A stretch of 63,847 bases of DNA from a virus. Position 1 is the stretch's first letter. Each line of letters opens with the position of its first letter. The stretch covers positions 1 to 63,847 of the IMG/VR virus record IMGVR_UViG_3300033145_001771; one strand, given 5' to 3'. The position numbers and the translations under genes are program-made. The notes under the pieces were generated by a model that saw only the letters and a list, made by a program, of their open reading frames with translations, did not search any database and was not told the DNA's origin. Shown piece by piece: positions 40,262 to 48,332 of this stretch.

Positions 40262-40438
40262 TCAACGACTCCTTATATAACACTTAATTATAGTAATTAA
40301 TGCTAAAAATATCCAAACCACAATAAGGTTTATGAGAATGTAAGCAATCGTAGATTTTTGTAATAACATATAGACAAACGCTAAAAGAGAAGTGCAAAAA
40401 GCGAACCACAAAAAATACACAGTATCAATTTCTCTCAT
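40262..40438 (-). CDS. Small two-helix membrane protein (58 aa)
   Basis: YFLWFAFCTSLLAFVYMLL and IAYILINLIVVWIFLALITII are two transmembrane segments, with a basic end (IRSR). It overlaps the upstream gene by ATGA. Unknown role. Confidence 0.55.
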   Translation of the reverse strand: MREIDTVYFLWFAFCTSLLAFVYMLLQKSTIAYILINLIVVWIFLALITIIKCYIRSR

Positions 40439-40650
40439 TTGTTCTTTGTCTCCTCAAAAATCCACTTTAAATCCAGTTTCGCTATCCACTCACCAAATGA
40501 AGAAATATAAAAATCAGTATCTTTGCTCGAAGCATTAAATATCTCTTCCATATTGAAAATATCACGTTGAAATTCTGGAAGTTGTTCTCCGTCTTTATCA
40601 AAAGCTAATACTACTCCATTTGTAAACATAATCACTTTGTTTATTTTCAT
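40435..40650 (-). CDS. Hypothetical protein (71 aa)
   Basis: Begins KINKVIMFTNGVVLAFDKDGEQLPEFQ, a beta hairpin pattern, and ends with an amphipathic helix. No family recognised. Overlaps both neighbours by 4 bp. Confidence 0.5.
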   Translation of the reverse strand: MKINKVIMFTNGVVLAFDKDGEQLPEFQRDIFNMEEIFNASSKDTDFYISSFGEWIAKLDLKWIFEETKNK

Positions 40651-41012
40651 TCGTCTCCCTCTAACAATTCAGGATTCTCATAGATGTTGCCGACGACTTC
40701 AAAGGGCGCTAAAAGATAAAATGGCTCCCCCCTGTCACCCACATTCGGATTCATCGCATGAAACTCAGATGAAACTATCCCAACAAAGAATTTAACTGGT
40801 GCAACCTTATTCTGCCAATTCTTTAATATATCCCCTTCGTAAATCTCCTTCCCATTCTTGTCTTTGAGTCCCGTGTATTGCATTAATATTATCCTACTAG
40901 ATTTTTGTATGTCTTTAATCGCTTCGTTAATTGGAAGGCTGGGGAGATATAACCATTCTTGAACCCAGTCTTTTTCAACGGTATCCCACGCCCTCAATTT
41001 AATCTCTCTCAT
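40647..41012 (-). CDS. YopX-family protein (121 aa)
   Basis: The start MREIKLRAWDTVEKDWV, the centre LMQYTGLKDKNGKEIYEGDIL and the end EVVGNIYENPELLE are the textbook blocks of the YopX family, widespread in bacteriophages of Gram-positive hosts. Its function is unknown. Presence in this archaeal virus suggests cross-domain gene transfer. Confidence 0.9.
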   Translation of the reverse strand: MREIKLRAWDTVEKDWVQEWLYLPSLPINEAIKDIQKSSRIILMQYTGLKDKNGKEIYEGDILKNWQNKVAPVKFFVGIVSSEFHAMNPNVGDRGEPFYLLAPFEVVGNIYENPELLEGDE

Positions 41013-41025
41013 TTGTTCTCCTTTT

Positions 41026-41379
41026 TTATGGCAAGAAATTAGGATTTACTAAATCTGGGTCCGGTCTAATTACCGTAGAAAGTTCCTCTTTAACACACTT
41101 ATCGATTTCAAGCACTTGGTCAGTTATCTGACATAGCCAAATAGGACATTTCCCAATGCGCCAAAATTCTTTTTTGAACTGGCAGTCATCACATTTTTCA
41201 TAACTCATCTGAGTTGGCACATCTGTAATCGTAATATTTTTCTCTTTATCATAAAATCGGTGTTCGTCTTCCTTGAGTTTAATATTTTTATTAATTAGTG
41301 TCAATTGTCGTTGTCTTTCTTTAAATAGTGCTCTACAAATATCTTCTCGAGTATCTACATTTTTAATTGTTATTTCCAT
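41026..41379 (-). CDS. Hypothetical cysteine-containing protein (117 aa)
   Basis: CDDCQFKKEFWRIGKCPIWLC is a four-cysteine cluster in the centre; the N-terminus is helical and basic. Probably one zinc or iron-sulfur site. No family recognised. Confidence 0.5.
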   Translation of the reverse strand: MEITIKNVDTREDICRALFKERQRQLTLINKNIKLKEDEHRFYDKEKNITITDVPTQMSYEKCDDCQFKKEFWRIGKCPIWLCQITDQVLEIDKCVKEELSTVIRPDPDLVNPNFLP

Positions 41380-41380
41380 T

Positions 41381-41677
41381 TTACCATCTCAATAATCCTG
41401 TGAAAGTCATTATCCCACCTGGAATCTTTGAGTGTTTGTTGTTCCCTGCAAGAATGTGGCCAATCTCATGTAATATTAGCCTATGCAAATCTTCCTTATT
41501 AAAGAAAAATGCGCCTTTGTTGATATAGATTTCCCTTTTTTTAAGCTTAACATACCCTCGCACCCAATGACCATACCAGATATCATCAAGCCACGGCGCA
41601 TTATCATGGAATTCTTTGTCCGATTGATAGATAATTTTAACCTCTAATTTTTCTACATACGTCATCTTATTCTCCAT
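41381..41677 (-). CDS. HExxH metalloprotease D (98 aa)
   Basis: LILHEIGHILAGNNKHSKIPGGIMTF matches HExxHxxGxxH with a Met in a following turn, the metzincin signature. The domain is very short (98 residues), so it is a minimal protease. Target unknown. Confidence 0.65.
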   Translation of the reverse strand: MENKMTYVEKLEVKIIYQSDKEFHDNAPWLDDIWYGHWVRGYVKLKKREIYINKGAFFFNKEDLHRLILHEIGHILAGNNKHSKIPGGIMTFTGLLRW

Positions 41678-41907
41678 GCCTTTTTACAGTCTGTACATTG
41701 CAGTACGTTATGAGAGAATGGAGAAATTAGTATACAAAGTATTCCACCTAGAATCACACCAGCTCCTAAAGGGGGAATGATAAGCAACACCGCTCCAATA
41801 CAAATTATGATGAATCCCATTGTTATGAAGAACGCCGTTCCTCGCTTTTCAACTCTATTTGAACCACACCGTGGACAACGTTCCCAATCTTTAGACACAA
41901 TCCTCAC
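41662..41907 (-). CDS. Membrane zinc-ribbon protein (81 aa)
   Basis: CPRCGSN at the start and CTDCKKAW at the end are separated by two hydrophobic segments (FFITMGFIIICIGAVLLIIPP and GVILGGILCILISPF). The hairpin would bring the two knuckles together to close one zinc ribbon on one membrane face. Overlaps its neighbours by 4-16 bp. Confidence 0.6.
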   Translation of the reverse strand: MRIVSKDWERCPRCGSNRVEKRGTAFFITMGFIIICIGAVLLIIPPLGAGVILGGILCILISPFSHNVLQCTDCKKAWRIR

Positions 41908-42140
41908 GCTCCTCTAATTTTTTCAATTATCGACTCTATAACGAATGGAGCAGCTACACCCATTGAGAACGCAGATTTGGGGTCGCTTCCCATAAAATGA
42001 CCAACTGCTGCCGCGACTATAACACTGCCGAGAACGCCTAAATAGACATATGTTCTCATTACACCATCTTCGGTCTCTACAACTTCAACGTTGGGAAGCA
42101 AAATACCCAAATCCCCTTCAAGGATGCTATTGACTATCAT
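41904..42140 (-). CDS. Membrane protein (78 aa)
   Basis: A polar acidic N-terminus precedes YLGVLGSVIVAAAVGHFMG and FSMGVAAPFVIESII, one or two transmembrane helices. It is one base after the next upstream gene. It resembles small holin-like proteins only in general features. Confidence 0.5.
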   Translation of the reverse strand: MIVNSILEGDLGILLPNVEVVETEDGVMRTYVYLGVLGSVIVAAAVGHFMGSDPKSAFSMGVAAPFVIESIIEKIRGA

Positions 42141-42413
42141 TTAATTATCACCTCCAAATTCATACATATCCCTGCCTACAAAGAATCCGATAATTGTTGA
42201 TACAGCCAATGCGATTGTTTCATACCATGTCCATCCCCATACAATGTCCATGCCTCTACTCAATGCTAAAATATCATTGGTTACACATGCCAATGCCATC
42301 ATAACCCATGTAGCTACAAATAATTTTCTGCTATACGCACAAACAACTCCATGCAAAGCACCAAGCAAGAAGTACAACATACAACACGACGCCAAATCTA
42401 TCATATTCCTCAC
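42141..42413 (-). CDS. Membrane protein (90 aa), three helices
   Basis: Three hydrophobic stretches (CCMLYFLLGALHGVVCAY, LFVATWVMMALACVTNDIL, TIALAVSTIIGFFVG) make a small integral membrane protein of holin-like size. Lysis function is conjectural. It overlaps the upstream gene by 4 bp. Confidence 0.5.
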   Translation of the reverse strand: MRNMIDLASCCMLYFLLGALHGVVCAYSRKLFVATWVMMALACVTNDILALSRGMDIVWGWTWYETIALAVSTIIGFFVGRDMYEFGGDN

Positions 42414-42535
42414 CTATCCACTAGATAATAGCAATTTAACAACCTCAATATAATATCCTCATACGTTTCTCCCTTTTTACCAAGTTTGTTCAGTTTATCC
42501 TTTGTTGATTTGCTAATCGCAATTGTAGTTTTCAT
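42410..42535 (-). CDS. Ribbon-helix-helix-like small protein (41 aa)
   Basis: MKTTIAISKSTKDKLNKLGKKGETYEDIILRLL matches the start of archaeal VapB/RHH-type proteins: a beta strand followed by two helices. It is the first gene behind a promoter, so autoregulation is plausible. No toxin partner is seen beside it. Confidence 0.6.
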   Translation of the reverse strand: MKTTIAISKSTKDKLNKLGKKGETYEDIILRLLNCYYLVDR

Positions 42536-42543
42536 CTATACCA

Positions 42544-42568
42544 CCTATTATCCTTATAGTATTTATAT
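42544..42568 (-). promoter_or_regulatory. Promoter for the glycan operon
   Basis: On the minus strand, ACATATAAATACT (TATA region) is followed by ATAAGGATAATAGG, a 14-base string also present at 50661-50674 behind another TATA box. It lies between the glycosyltransferase stop at 42576 and the RHH gene, about 10-30 bp before the ATG at 42535. Confidence 0.65.
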
Positions 42569-42575
42569 GTATTGG

Positions 42576-43787
42576 TTATCGGTCTTCTGGGGGCACATAT
42601 AAAGTATCTGTTGGTTTTAGTTGCTCATAAACGTTATTCAATAACTCAACCCATTTAGGTATTATGGCTTTATCCCAGTCTAAATTCTTGACAACCCAAT
42701 CTCTCGACTTTCTGCCATACATCTTTAATTTCTTCCTATCTTGATATGCTTCTTCTAAACACTCAGCCAAATGATTGATATCACATAGTGCTCTGCGGAT
42801 GTTGTATTTTGAATAGTAATAATATGTGTCTATGTCAACTAACCAACCGTGCCCTTTAACCAATTCTTTAGGTGCTGAGTATCCTGTTACTGTATTAGGC
42901 ACACCACAAGACATTGTTTCTGCAATCGGCAATCCAAATCCTTCTCCCCCAGTTGATAACGCATGGACATCAAAGATGTTGTATAGCTTTACAAGCTCGG
43001 CAACAGAACAACCAAACAGGAAATTGGTTTGTAAGGGAGAGAAGCAACACTTGTCTTGTATTCTAAACCTGAATCTAAGTTCTTCCAGCCCTTGTGCGGT
43101 TGGATACGGGTCGGCAGGGTCAGAGTGTATCAACAGAAACACATCGTCTTTATCGAGAGCAAACATTGAGAATGCTCGCATTAACCTGTCAAACCTTTTC
43201 CTCTCTGTGTTCCTACCCACACATCCTACTATAAATTTCCCCGATATATCATGACCTGATGCTTGCTTAATTTTTTCTGCTATTTCACGTTTAGCATTAT
43301 CTTTTTCTCTTTTTGAAAATGGATAATAAACATTGGTGTTCACGCCGTGATATATCATTTGAGGCTTCTCTATACCCAAATCAAACATCGCTTTCTGACC
43401 AAACTTCGACATAGCAACCGCAACATCCATTTTACTTAAAATTGGCTTAAATCCCAGATGCAATGGGTCACCATCAACTGTTGTATAGCCGACCCAAGGG
43501 CATGTCTTCATCCGAAGTATATGACCAACCATCCAAGGGTCATGTAGTGTTACTAATATATCAGGCTTTAGCTGCTCAAGATACATAGGAGTTATATTCC
43601 TTGCAATAGGGGAGCCATCGGTGGGGAGCATTGTCATTCCATAGTATAAAAGTGGTTGACCTCTATGTTGTAAGCCTAAATGCAAACATTCAAATCCTTG
43701 GGTAGACAAACGTGATAGAACTTCCCTAGTAACCGTTCCAAACCCTGTCGGCGTATTCGCAGAATCTGAAATCCAAAATATTCTCAT
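42576..43787 (-). CDS. Glycosyltransferase, GT4 type (403 aa)
   Basis: FWISDSANTPTGFGTVTREVLSRL at the start, IYHGVNTNVYYP linker, IVGCVGRNTERKRFDRLMRAF and the donor-site block STGGEGFGLPIAETMSCGVPNTV identify a GT-B fold GT4 enzyme. I prefer the start MRIFWISD at 43787 (4-bp overlap with the upstream gene) to the longer frame from 43841. It is at the end of the PolB operon. Confidence 0.85.
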   Translation of the reverse strand: MRIFWISDSANTPTGFGTVTREVLSRLSTQGFECLHLGLQHRGQPLLYYGMTMLPTDGSPIARNITPMYLEQLKPDILVTLHDPWMVGHILRMKTCPWVGYTTVDGDPLHLGFKPILSKMDVAVAMSKFGQKAMFDLGIEKPQMIYHGVNTNVYYPFSKREKDNAKREIAEKIKQASGHDISGKFIVGCVGRNTERKRFDRLMRAFSMFALDKDDVFLLIHSDPADPYPTAQGLEELRFRFRIQDKCCFSPLQTNFLFGCSVAELVKLYNIFDVHALSTGGEGFGLPIAETMSCGVPNTVTGYSAPKELVKGHGWLVDIDTYYYYSKYNIRRALCDINHLAECLEEAYQDRKKLKMYGRKSRDWVVKNLDWDKAIIPKWVELLNNVYEQLKPTDTLYVPPEDR

Positions 43788-43978
43788 TTTACCAGCTTCC
43801 AAATTACAACTATCAAACCTATTGCAAAAGCTTTCAACCAACTGAAGCTCATAATTTCAAGTACACCCAAAGCCCAAAGTATTAAACTCCCAGAAACCAT
43901 TATAAGAGTTCCGAAGAATATCATTACTAACATGCTGATAACTGCAATTATCCCAATAATTTCTAATAAATCTGACAT
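43784..43978 (-). CDS. Small membrane protein (64 aa)
   Basis: Hydrophobic throughout (IIGIIAVISMLVMIFFGTLIMVSGSLILWALGVL and AFAIGLIVVIWKLV): two or three transmembrane helices. It sits between Alba and a glycosyltransferase with overlaps of 1-4 bp. Unknown role. Confidence 0.5.
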   Translation of the reverse strand: MSDLLEIIGIIAVISMLVMIFFGTLIMVSGSLILWALGVLEIMSFSWLKAFAIGLIVVIWKLVK

Positions 43979-44304
43979 TATTCCCCACCCTTTGTTAGAA
44001 CAAGCTCTATCGTCACTACAGGTCTATCTTGTCCTCTTTCATCTTTAAATATCTCAGAGCCTGTTATTGCTTTTACCTTCAAATTTGGCATAAAGCTCCT
44101 CTTTAGCATTTCAGATATTCCTATAGCTTTTGATACCTTGCTTCCACGAGCCCTTATTCTGACTTTAGACAATCCTTCATTAAAACAGAAAATCGCCCTG
44201 GAAACATAAGACAAGGCAGGCTTATCACCAACATAAATTACATCTTTCTCAAGCTCGGGTTTTTTCACAGGCTCTTCTTTTTTCTGTTCTTTCTTATCTG
44301 TCAT
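43978..44304 (-). CDS. Alba chromatin protein (108 aa)
   Basis: After a lysine/glutamate-rich leader, residues from about 23 on (VIYVGDKPALSYVSRAIFCFNEGLSKVRIRARGSKVSKAIGISEMLKRSF) follow the Alba fold: strand, helix, basic RARGSKVSKAI loop that contacts DNA or RNA. The end EIFKDERGQDRPVVTIELVLTK fits its last strands. I choose the start MTDKK at 44304. Its position behind primase and PolB suggests a role in replication or genome coating. Confidence 0.9.
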   Translation of the reverse strand: MTDKKEQKKEEPVKKPELEKDVIYVGDKPALSYVSRAIFCFNEGLSKVRIRARGSKVSKAIGISEMLKRSFMPNLKVKAITGSEIFKDERGQDRPVVTIELVLTKGGE

Positions 44305-44305
44305 A

Positions 44306-45298
44306 TTATTTTTCCTCCTTATATTTATCACATCCAACGCATATACCTTTACTTTTCAACCAAGCACAAGTACAATAATTGTATTTATTAACAATATTCC
44401 TAATCTGGTATTTTGTAACCGATGGATTAAAATCTCTCCACTTTAGTTGTTTTATAAACAGATATATACTCTTCTTTAATAAACTTTTCGTTTGTTTATC
44501 CATATGGTTTATGTTTTTACCCAATCTATATAAATCAGAGAGATACACTACTAAAGCGAACCTTTCCAGGTGAGTAGGATTTTCTTTTAATAGAATATGC
44601 TTGATACAATCATCAAATTCTTCTACTGGCACACCAAAAATATCTCCATATAACTTTATATCAGCAGCATCTTGAATTTCTATATTACTATTAGCCAAAC
44701 GTGTATCAAATCTAGAAATGTCAAGTAGTTTATTTCCAATAACCTCAATACAATTTCCTTGTTTTTGTGCTAGCTTCAATATATCTGAATAAGGGAAATG
44801 TATTTGCTTGTGTTTGAGTGGTATGCAAAACCTACCCTTTAAATTAAATGTGTTTGGAATTCTAGTAAGTCTTGATATATCACCAACAACATGTGTGTCT
44901 ATATGTAAATTTAGTTTCTTAATTAAATCTGTCTGTGCATTGTATACTGTATTCTTTTTATTAGTTAAATTGTTGTTTCCAGTCAGTATATAGATATGGA
45001 ATCCTTCTCCAGAAAAGATAACTGAATGTGATATATTCCTGTCTTCACAATAGCTATGCAACCTCAACATCTCTTCATAGAAGCAATCAGAATATTGTTT
45101 ATCAAAATCAAAAAACAGCTTATCGATAATTGCAGAATTATAGTTCACTTCTCCCATTGTATCTGTAAAGGAATAGACAGATGTGTAGCAGTTGATTTTA
45201 CCGTTGTATAGGTTTATAAGCTTAAGAAATTCTTTTATATCATAGACAACTCTGCGTCTCAGCCCAAACTCACGTGGAAACTTTTTAAATAACGTCAT
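44306..45298 (-). CDS. Archaeo-eukaryotic primase with PriL-like C-terminus (330 aa)
   Basis: Catalytic motifs of the AEP superfamily are present: DKLFFDFDK (DxD, about residues 61-69), FSGEGFHIYI (SxH-type) and DISRLTRIPNTFNLKGR. The C-terminus has CTCAWLKSKGICVGC, four cysteines reminiscent of the iron-sulfur domain of PriL, as in fused plasmid/virus primases. It makes primers for the PolB encoded next to it; the genes overlap by 4 bp. Confidence 0.8.
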   Translation of the reverse strand: MTLFKKFPREFGLRRRVVYDIKEFLKLINLYNGKINCYTSVYSFTDTMGEVNYNSAIIDKLFFDFDKQYSDCFYEEMLRLHSYCEDRNISHSVIFSGEGFHIYILTGNNNLTNKKNTVYNAQTDLIKKLNLHIDTHVVGDISRLTRIPNTFNLKGRFCIPLKHKQIHFPYSDILKLAQKQGNCIEVIGNKLLDISRFDTRLANSNIEIQDAADIKLYGDIFGVPVEEFDDCIKHILLKENPTHLERFALVVYLSDLYRLGKNINHMDKQTKSLLKKSIYLFIKQLKWRDFNPSVTKYQIRNIVNKYNYCTCAWLKSKGICVGCDKYKEEK

Positions 45299-47601
45299 CC
45301 AAACCCCTCAAATGTCATTTGTCCAATAGCTTCATCCCACGAAATGCCAGCTACCTTTAAAATTTTCTCCACCTTCGCTTTAATTACTTTACCAACAATT
45401 GTATCATAATCGGGTACAAAGCCACTCGCTGTGTCATTATCTTCAATCGCAATAACGTCTGTTGGTGGCAAATGTGATGGAACCTTTGATACATATAACC
45501 TTTTCGGTTTATCTAAAGGTTGGAAATTGGTACCCAAATACGCATTGGAATATTTTGCAGCCCGAACTTGGATTGACTGGGTTTTATAGCTGTCAAATGC
45601 TTTAGTTATTCTGCTCGGGATTGCAAGGTCTATTGGCTGATATCCGCCATTTTTGATGTTATATATATAGGATTTAAGTTTTTGGATTATCTTAGATTTG
45701 TCTGTTTTATCCAGAACCATCTGGATTATTTCACGTTGTACTATCTGAGAAACTGTAGCTGAATCCGAGCGTTTGGATTCCAACCCCACTATATGTAAAT
45801 CATCCATTTTCTGTTCATTTGCCCAGACCAATTTGCCACCATATCGCTTCTTAGTTAATAAGATAACTATTGTGTATAGTTTTTCAAACTTAATATGGAA
45901 CAGGTGCTCTTTTATATTAAACCGCTTAGCAAATTCATTATACCTTGTATTTAAGTTCTTTTCAATGTGTTTAGATATTTGAATCATCTCATCAACATCA
46001 TTTGTATTTAACAAGATAAACAATGAATCAGTATCTCCATAAATGACCTTAAACCCCATCTCTTCAACTTGCTCCTTGCTAAATTTCAAAAGCTCCCTTC
46101 CTACGAATGTGATTGATGCAGCAACTTTAGGATTAAATAACCTAGCTCTATTAAACGCAGTATAACCATAGATGCTATTAATGATAAACTTCATTGCATA
46201 GCATTGATTATCGTATTTCTTAAACTCACCTTTATCTTTTGCCGATAACATCAATCTCCTTTTTTCTTCTCTTAACGCAAGCAAGTTATCTAAGATTTGA
46301 GGCAAAATCCCACGTGGGTTTGATTTATATCTATACTTTCCTACTATAATATCACCATCATCACAGATTGTATCGGGTGAAATGTTTAGGGACTTTATAA
46401 TCATCGGATATGAGCTCTTTAAATCTAAAACTGCTACTGAATCATATATTCCTGGGGTTGGCTCATAAACAACCGCTGCTTGTATATATGTTTGCTTGTA
46501 CCTCTTTAGAGAAGGCAATATCAATTTATTATGGCACTGACGTAAAAGTAATATATCGTTTAATACACTTGGCATCAACACATCATCAAAACTGGCTCCA
46601 ACAATCTTGCGGATTTCATCATAAAATTCTGTAATAATACCCACTTTTTTATCAATATCAACAACCAAACTCACATCATTCTTATTATATGTGGCCACCA
46701 ACATTGGATTCTCTCTCCAAACTGTTGTTATATCATCCTTTAACTCAATTTTACTCCTACCTAATTCAAGATTTGCAATGTAGTCAAGTTTATAGCTAAC
46801 CAGTTGTTTCTCATGTAATTTAATATATGAATATAATAAATCGAAGACGCTCCTTCCACTTATAACAGCCTCATTTTTATTTACAAAACACTTATTTAAT
46901 GGAGATAGAGTGCCTGGGTTCAGTTTCAACTTTTTCAATCTGGTGATTAGATAAGGCAAATCAAACTTGGATACATTCCAGCCTGTAATTATATCAAAAT
47001 CAAAAGAAGCGAAGTCTGAAGCGAATGCTTTAAGAAGCTCTCTCTCAGTTTCGAATGTTTTAACATTCCAATTAATATCTTTTAATTCACCTAATACATA
47101 ACTATAATATTGGCTTGTATAATTATCATAAAAACAAATTGCTATAACCGGATATTTTGCATCCAATACATCAGGCACCTTCTTTTCAAGTGATGCCACT
47201 TCAATATCTAAATAACACAATCTGAGATTGTTTTCCACATCATCAACTGGCAGCAGCTTGCCATTTTCAATTAAAACACCACACTTAATTTGATTATCAA
47301 TTAGAAACCTCCTCACAAATGGAATATCTGCCTCATAATGTCTATCACTCTGTTCTCTGAGCCTGCTAACATCTGCTGGTTTCGATACAGTTATTTTATA
47401 TACTTCTTTACCATCGAATGTAGGAACGTCACTTTTTTCTATTTTAATTACAGCATCATCTTGAATTCGGTTTGTTGAATAGAAATAAGGTCGGAAGCCA
47501 CCAACCTTAATGGTTCTCCTCTTCTTATCTGCATCGCGACCAAATAAATAAATGCTATTATTTTTGCTTACATACTCCACCCTGTTTACAGCTATCTCCA
47601 T
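45295..47601 (-). CDS. polB: Family B DNA polymerase (768 aa)
   Basis: The viral replicase. Exonuclease: YLDIEVAS (Asp132, Glu134), FDFDIITGWNVSKFDLPYL and YNKNDVSL. Polymerase: VLDLKSSYPMIIKSL (about 391-405), NSIYGYTAF, YGDTDSLF (about 519-526) and KKRYGG. All catalytic residues are intact and the length is standard for archaeal PolB. It is the first gene after promoter and repeat C and overlaps the primase by 4 bp. No PCNA or clamp loader is encoded, so the host ones may be used. Confidence 0.95.
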   Translation of the reverse strand: MEIAVNRVEYVSKNNSIYLFGRDADKKRRTIKVGGFRPYFYSTNRIQDDAVIKIEKSDVPTFDGKEVYKITVSKPADVSRLREQSDRHYEADIPFVRRFLIDNQIKCGVLIENGKLLPVDDVENNLRLCYLDIEVASLEKKVPDVLDAKYPVIAICFYDNYTSQYYSYVLGELKDINWNVKTFETERELLKAFASDFASFDFDIITGWNVSKFDLPYLITRLKKLKLNPGTLSPLNKCFVNKNEAVISGRSVFDLLYSYIKLHEKQLVSYKLDYIANLELGRSKIELKDDITTVWRENPMLVATYNKNDVSLVVDIDKKVGIITEFYDEIRKIVGASFDDVLMPSVLNDILLLRQCHNKLILPSLKRYKQTYIQAAVVYEPTPGIYDSVAVLDLKSSYPMIIKSLNISPDTICDDGDIIVGKYRYKSNPRGILPQILDNLLALREEKRRLMLSAKDKGEFKKYDNQCYAMKFIINSIYGYTAFNRARLFNPKVAASITFVGRELLKFSKEQVEEMGFKVIYGDTDSLFILLNTNDVDEMIQISKHIEKNLNTRYNEFAKRFNIKEHLFHIKFEKLYTIVILLTKKRYGGKLVWANEQKMDDLHIVGLESKRSDSATVSQIVQREIIQMVLDKTDKSKIIQKLKSYIYNIKNGGYQPIDLAIPSRITKAFDSYKTQSIQVRAAKYSNAYLGTNFQPLDKPKRLYVSKVPSHLPPTDVIAIEDNDTASGFVPDYDTIVGKVIKAKVEKILKVAGISWDEAIGQMTFEGFG

Positions 47602-47624
47602 CGTTTATCCCTCTTTTATTTATA

Positions 47625-47637
47625 GTATAAATACTTT
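47625..47637 (-). promoter_or_regulatory. TATA-box promoter for the PolB operon
   Basis: On the minus strand, GAAAAGTATTTATACTATAAATAAAAGAGGG gives a strong TATA region about 30 bp before the polymerase ATG and a ribosome site. Same AAGTATTTATA type as at 1101. Confidence 0.6.
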
Positions 47638-47689
47638 TCAATCAGCAGGTTGAATTGTTATTCGACCGAACTCAAAATATTTAACTTCA

Positions 47690-47832
47690 ATGACAAAATC
47701 CAATATATGCGGTATGATTTTCAATTTAGACCTACTTTTTACTAATCCAAGAGAGTCGGCGGTATGATGTCGTTTTTTGGTATTTCCATACTTTAACCCC
47801 AAGGGTAAAGACACCCAAAACCTACAAAAACG
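47690..47832 (-). repeat. Dispersed intergenic repeat, copy C
   Basis: Reversed, it shows TACCCTTGGGGTTAAAGTAT, AAAAAACGACATCATACCGCCG, CTCTCTTGG and, 60 bp on, ACCGCATATATTGGATTTTG, in the order of copies A and B. It starts immediately downstream of the HAD gene stop and ends before the PolB promoter. Confidence 0.65.
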
Positions 47833-48330
47833 CTATTTTTCAATCGCTTTGATAAAGTCTTGAACATATATAAAGTCTATCCCAGCATTTAATGCAGCTT
47901 GTTCATCAATATCGTTATCGCCAATAAAAAGACACTTCCGATATTTTTCTTTTATTATCAAGAGACCATTTGGGTCTGGCTTGGGGGTTATCACATCTAC
48001 TGCTACTATTATATCAAATGTGGAATCGAATCCGAACTTCTGCAATACATTTTGTATAACTTCTTCACTATTATTGCTACAAAGAGCTAATGGTTGGTTT
48101 TGGTTTTCCTTAATAAATTGACATATTTTTATATTTGGTTTTACTTGAGAAATGTCAAAGCGGTCTTTTTCCAGCTGATAAATAACCTTCTTTTTAATTT
48201 TTGGATTCACAAAGACAAATTCATCCATAGTATAACCAAGATTGTGAATATAACTTTCACTATCCAAGTTCAATTCAAAAATAGTACCATCAAAATCGAA
48301 TATTAAAATATCATAACCAGTGATATTCAA
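47833..48330 (-). CDS. HAD-superfamily phosphatase (165 aa)
   Basis: IFDFDGTIFEL is motif I (DxDGT), ALCSNNSEE motif II, and TPKPDPNGLLIIKEKY with FIGDNDIDEQAALNAG motifs III-IV. The cap is helical (PGP/Gph-like). It lies next to QueE and QueD, and could remove phosphate from a nucleotide or sugar; the substrate is not evident. Confidence 0.8.
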   Translation of the reverse strand: MNITGYDILIFDFDGTIFELNLDSESYIHNLGYTMDEFVFVNPKIKKKVIYQLEKDRFDISQVKPNIKICQFIKENQNQPLALCSNNSEEVIQNVLQKFGFDSTFDIIVAVDVITPKPDPNGLLIIKEKYRKCLFIGDNDIDEQAALNAGIDFIYVQDFIKAIEK

Positions 48331-48332
48331 TT

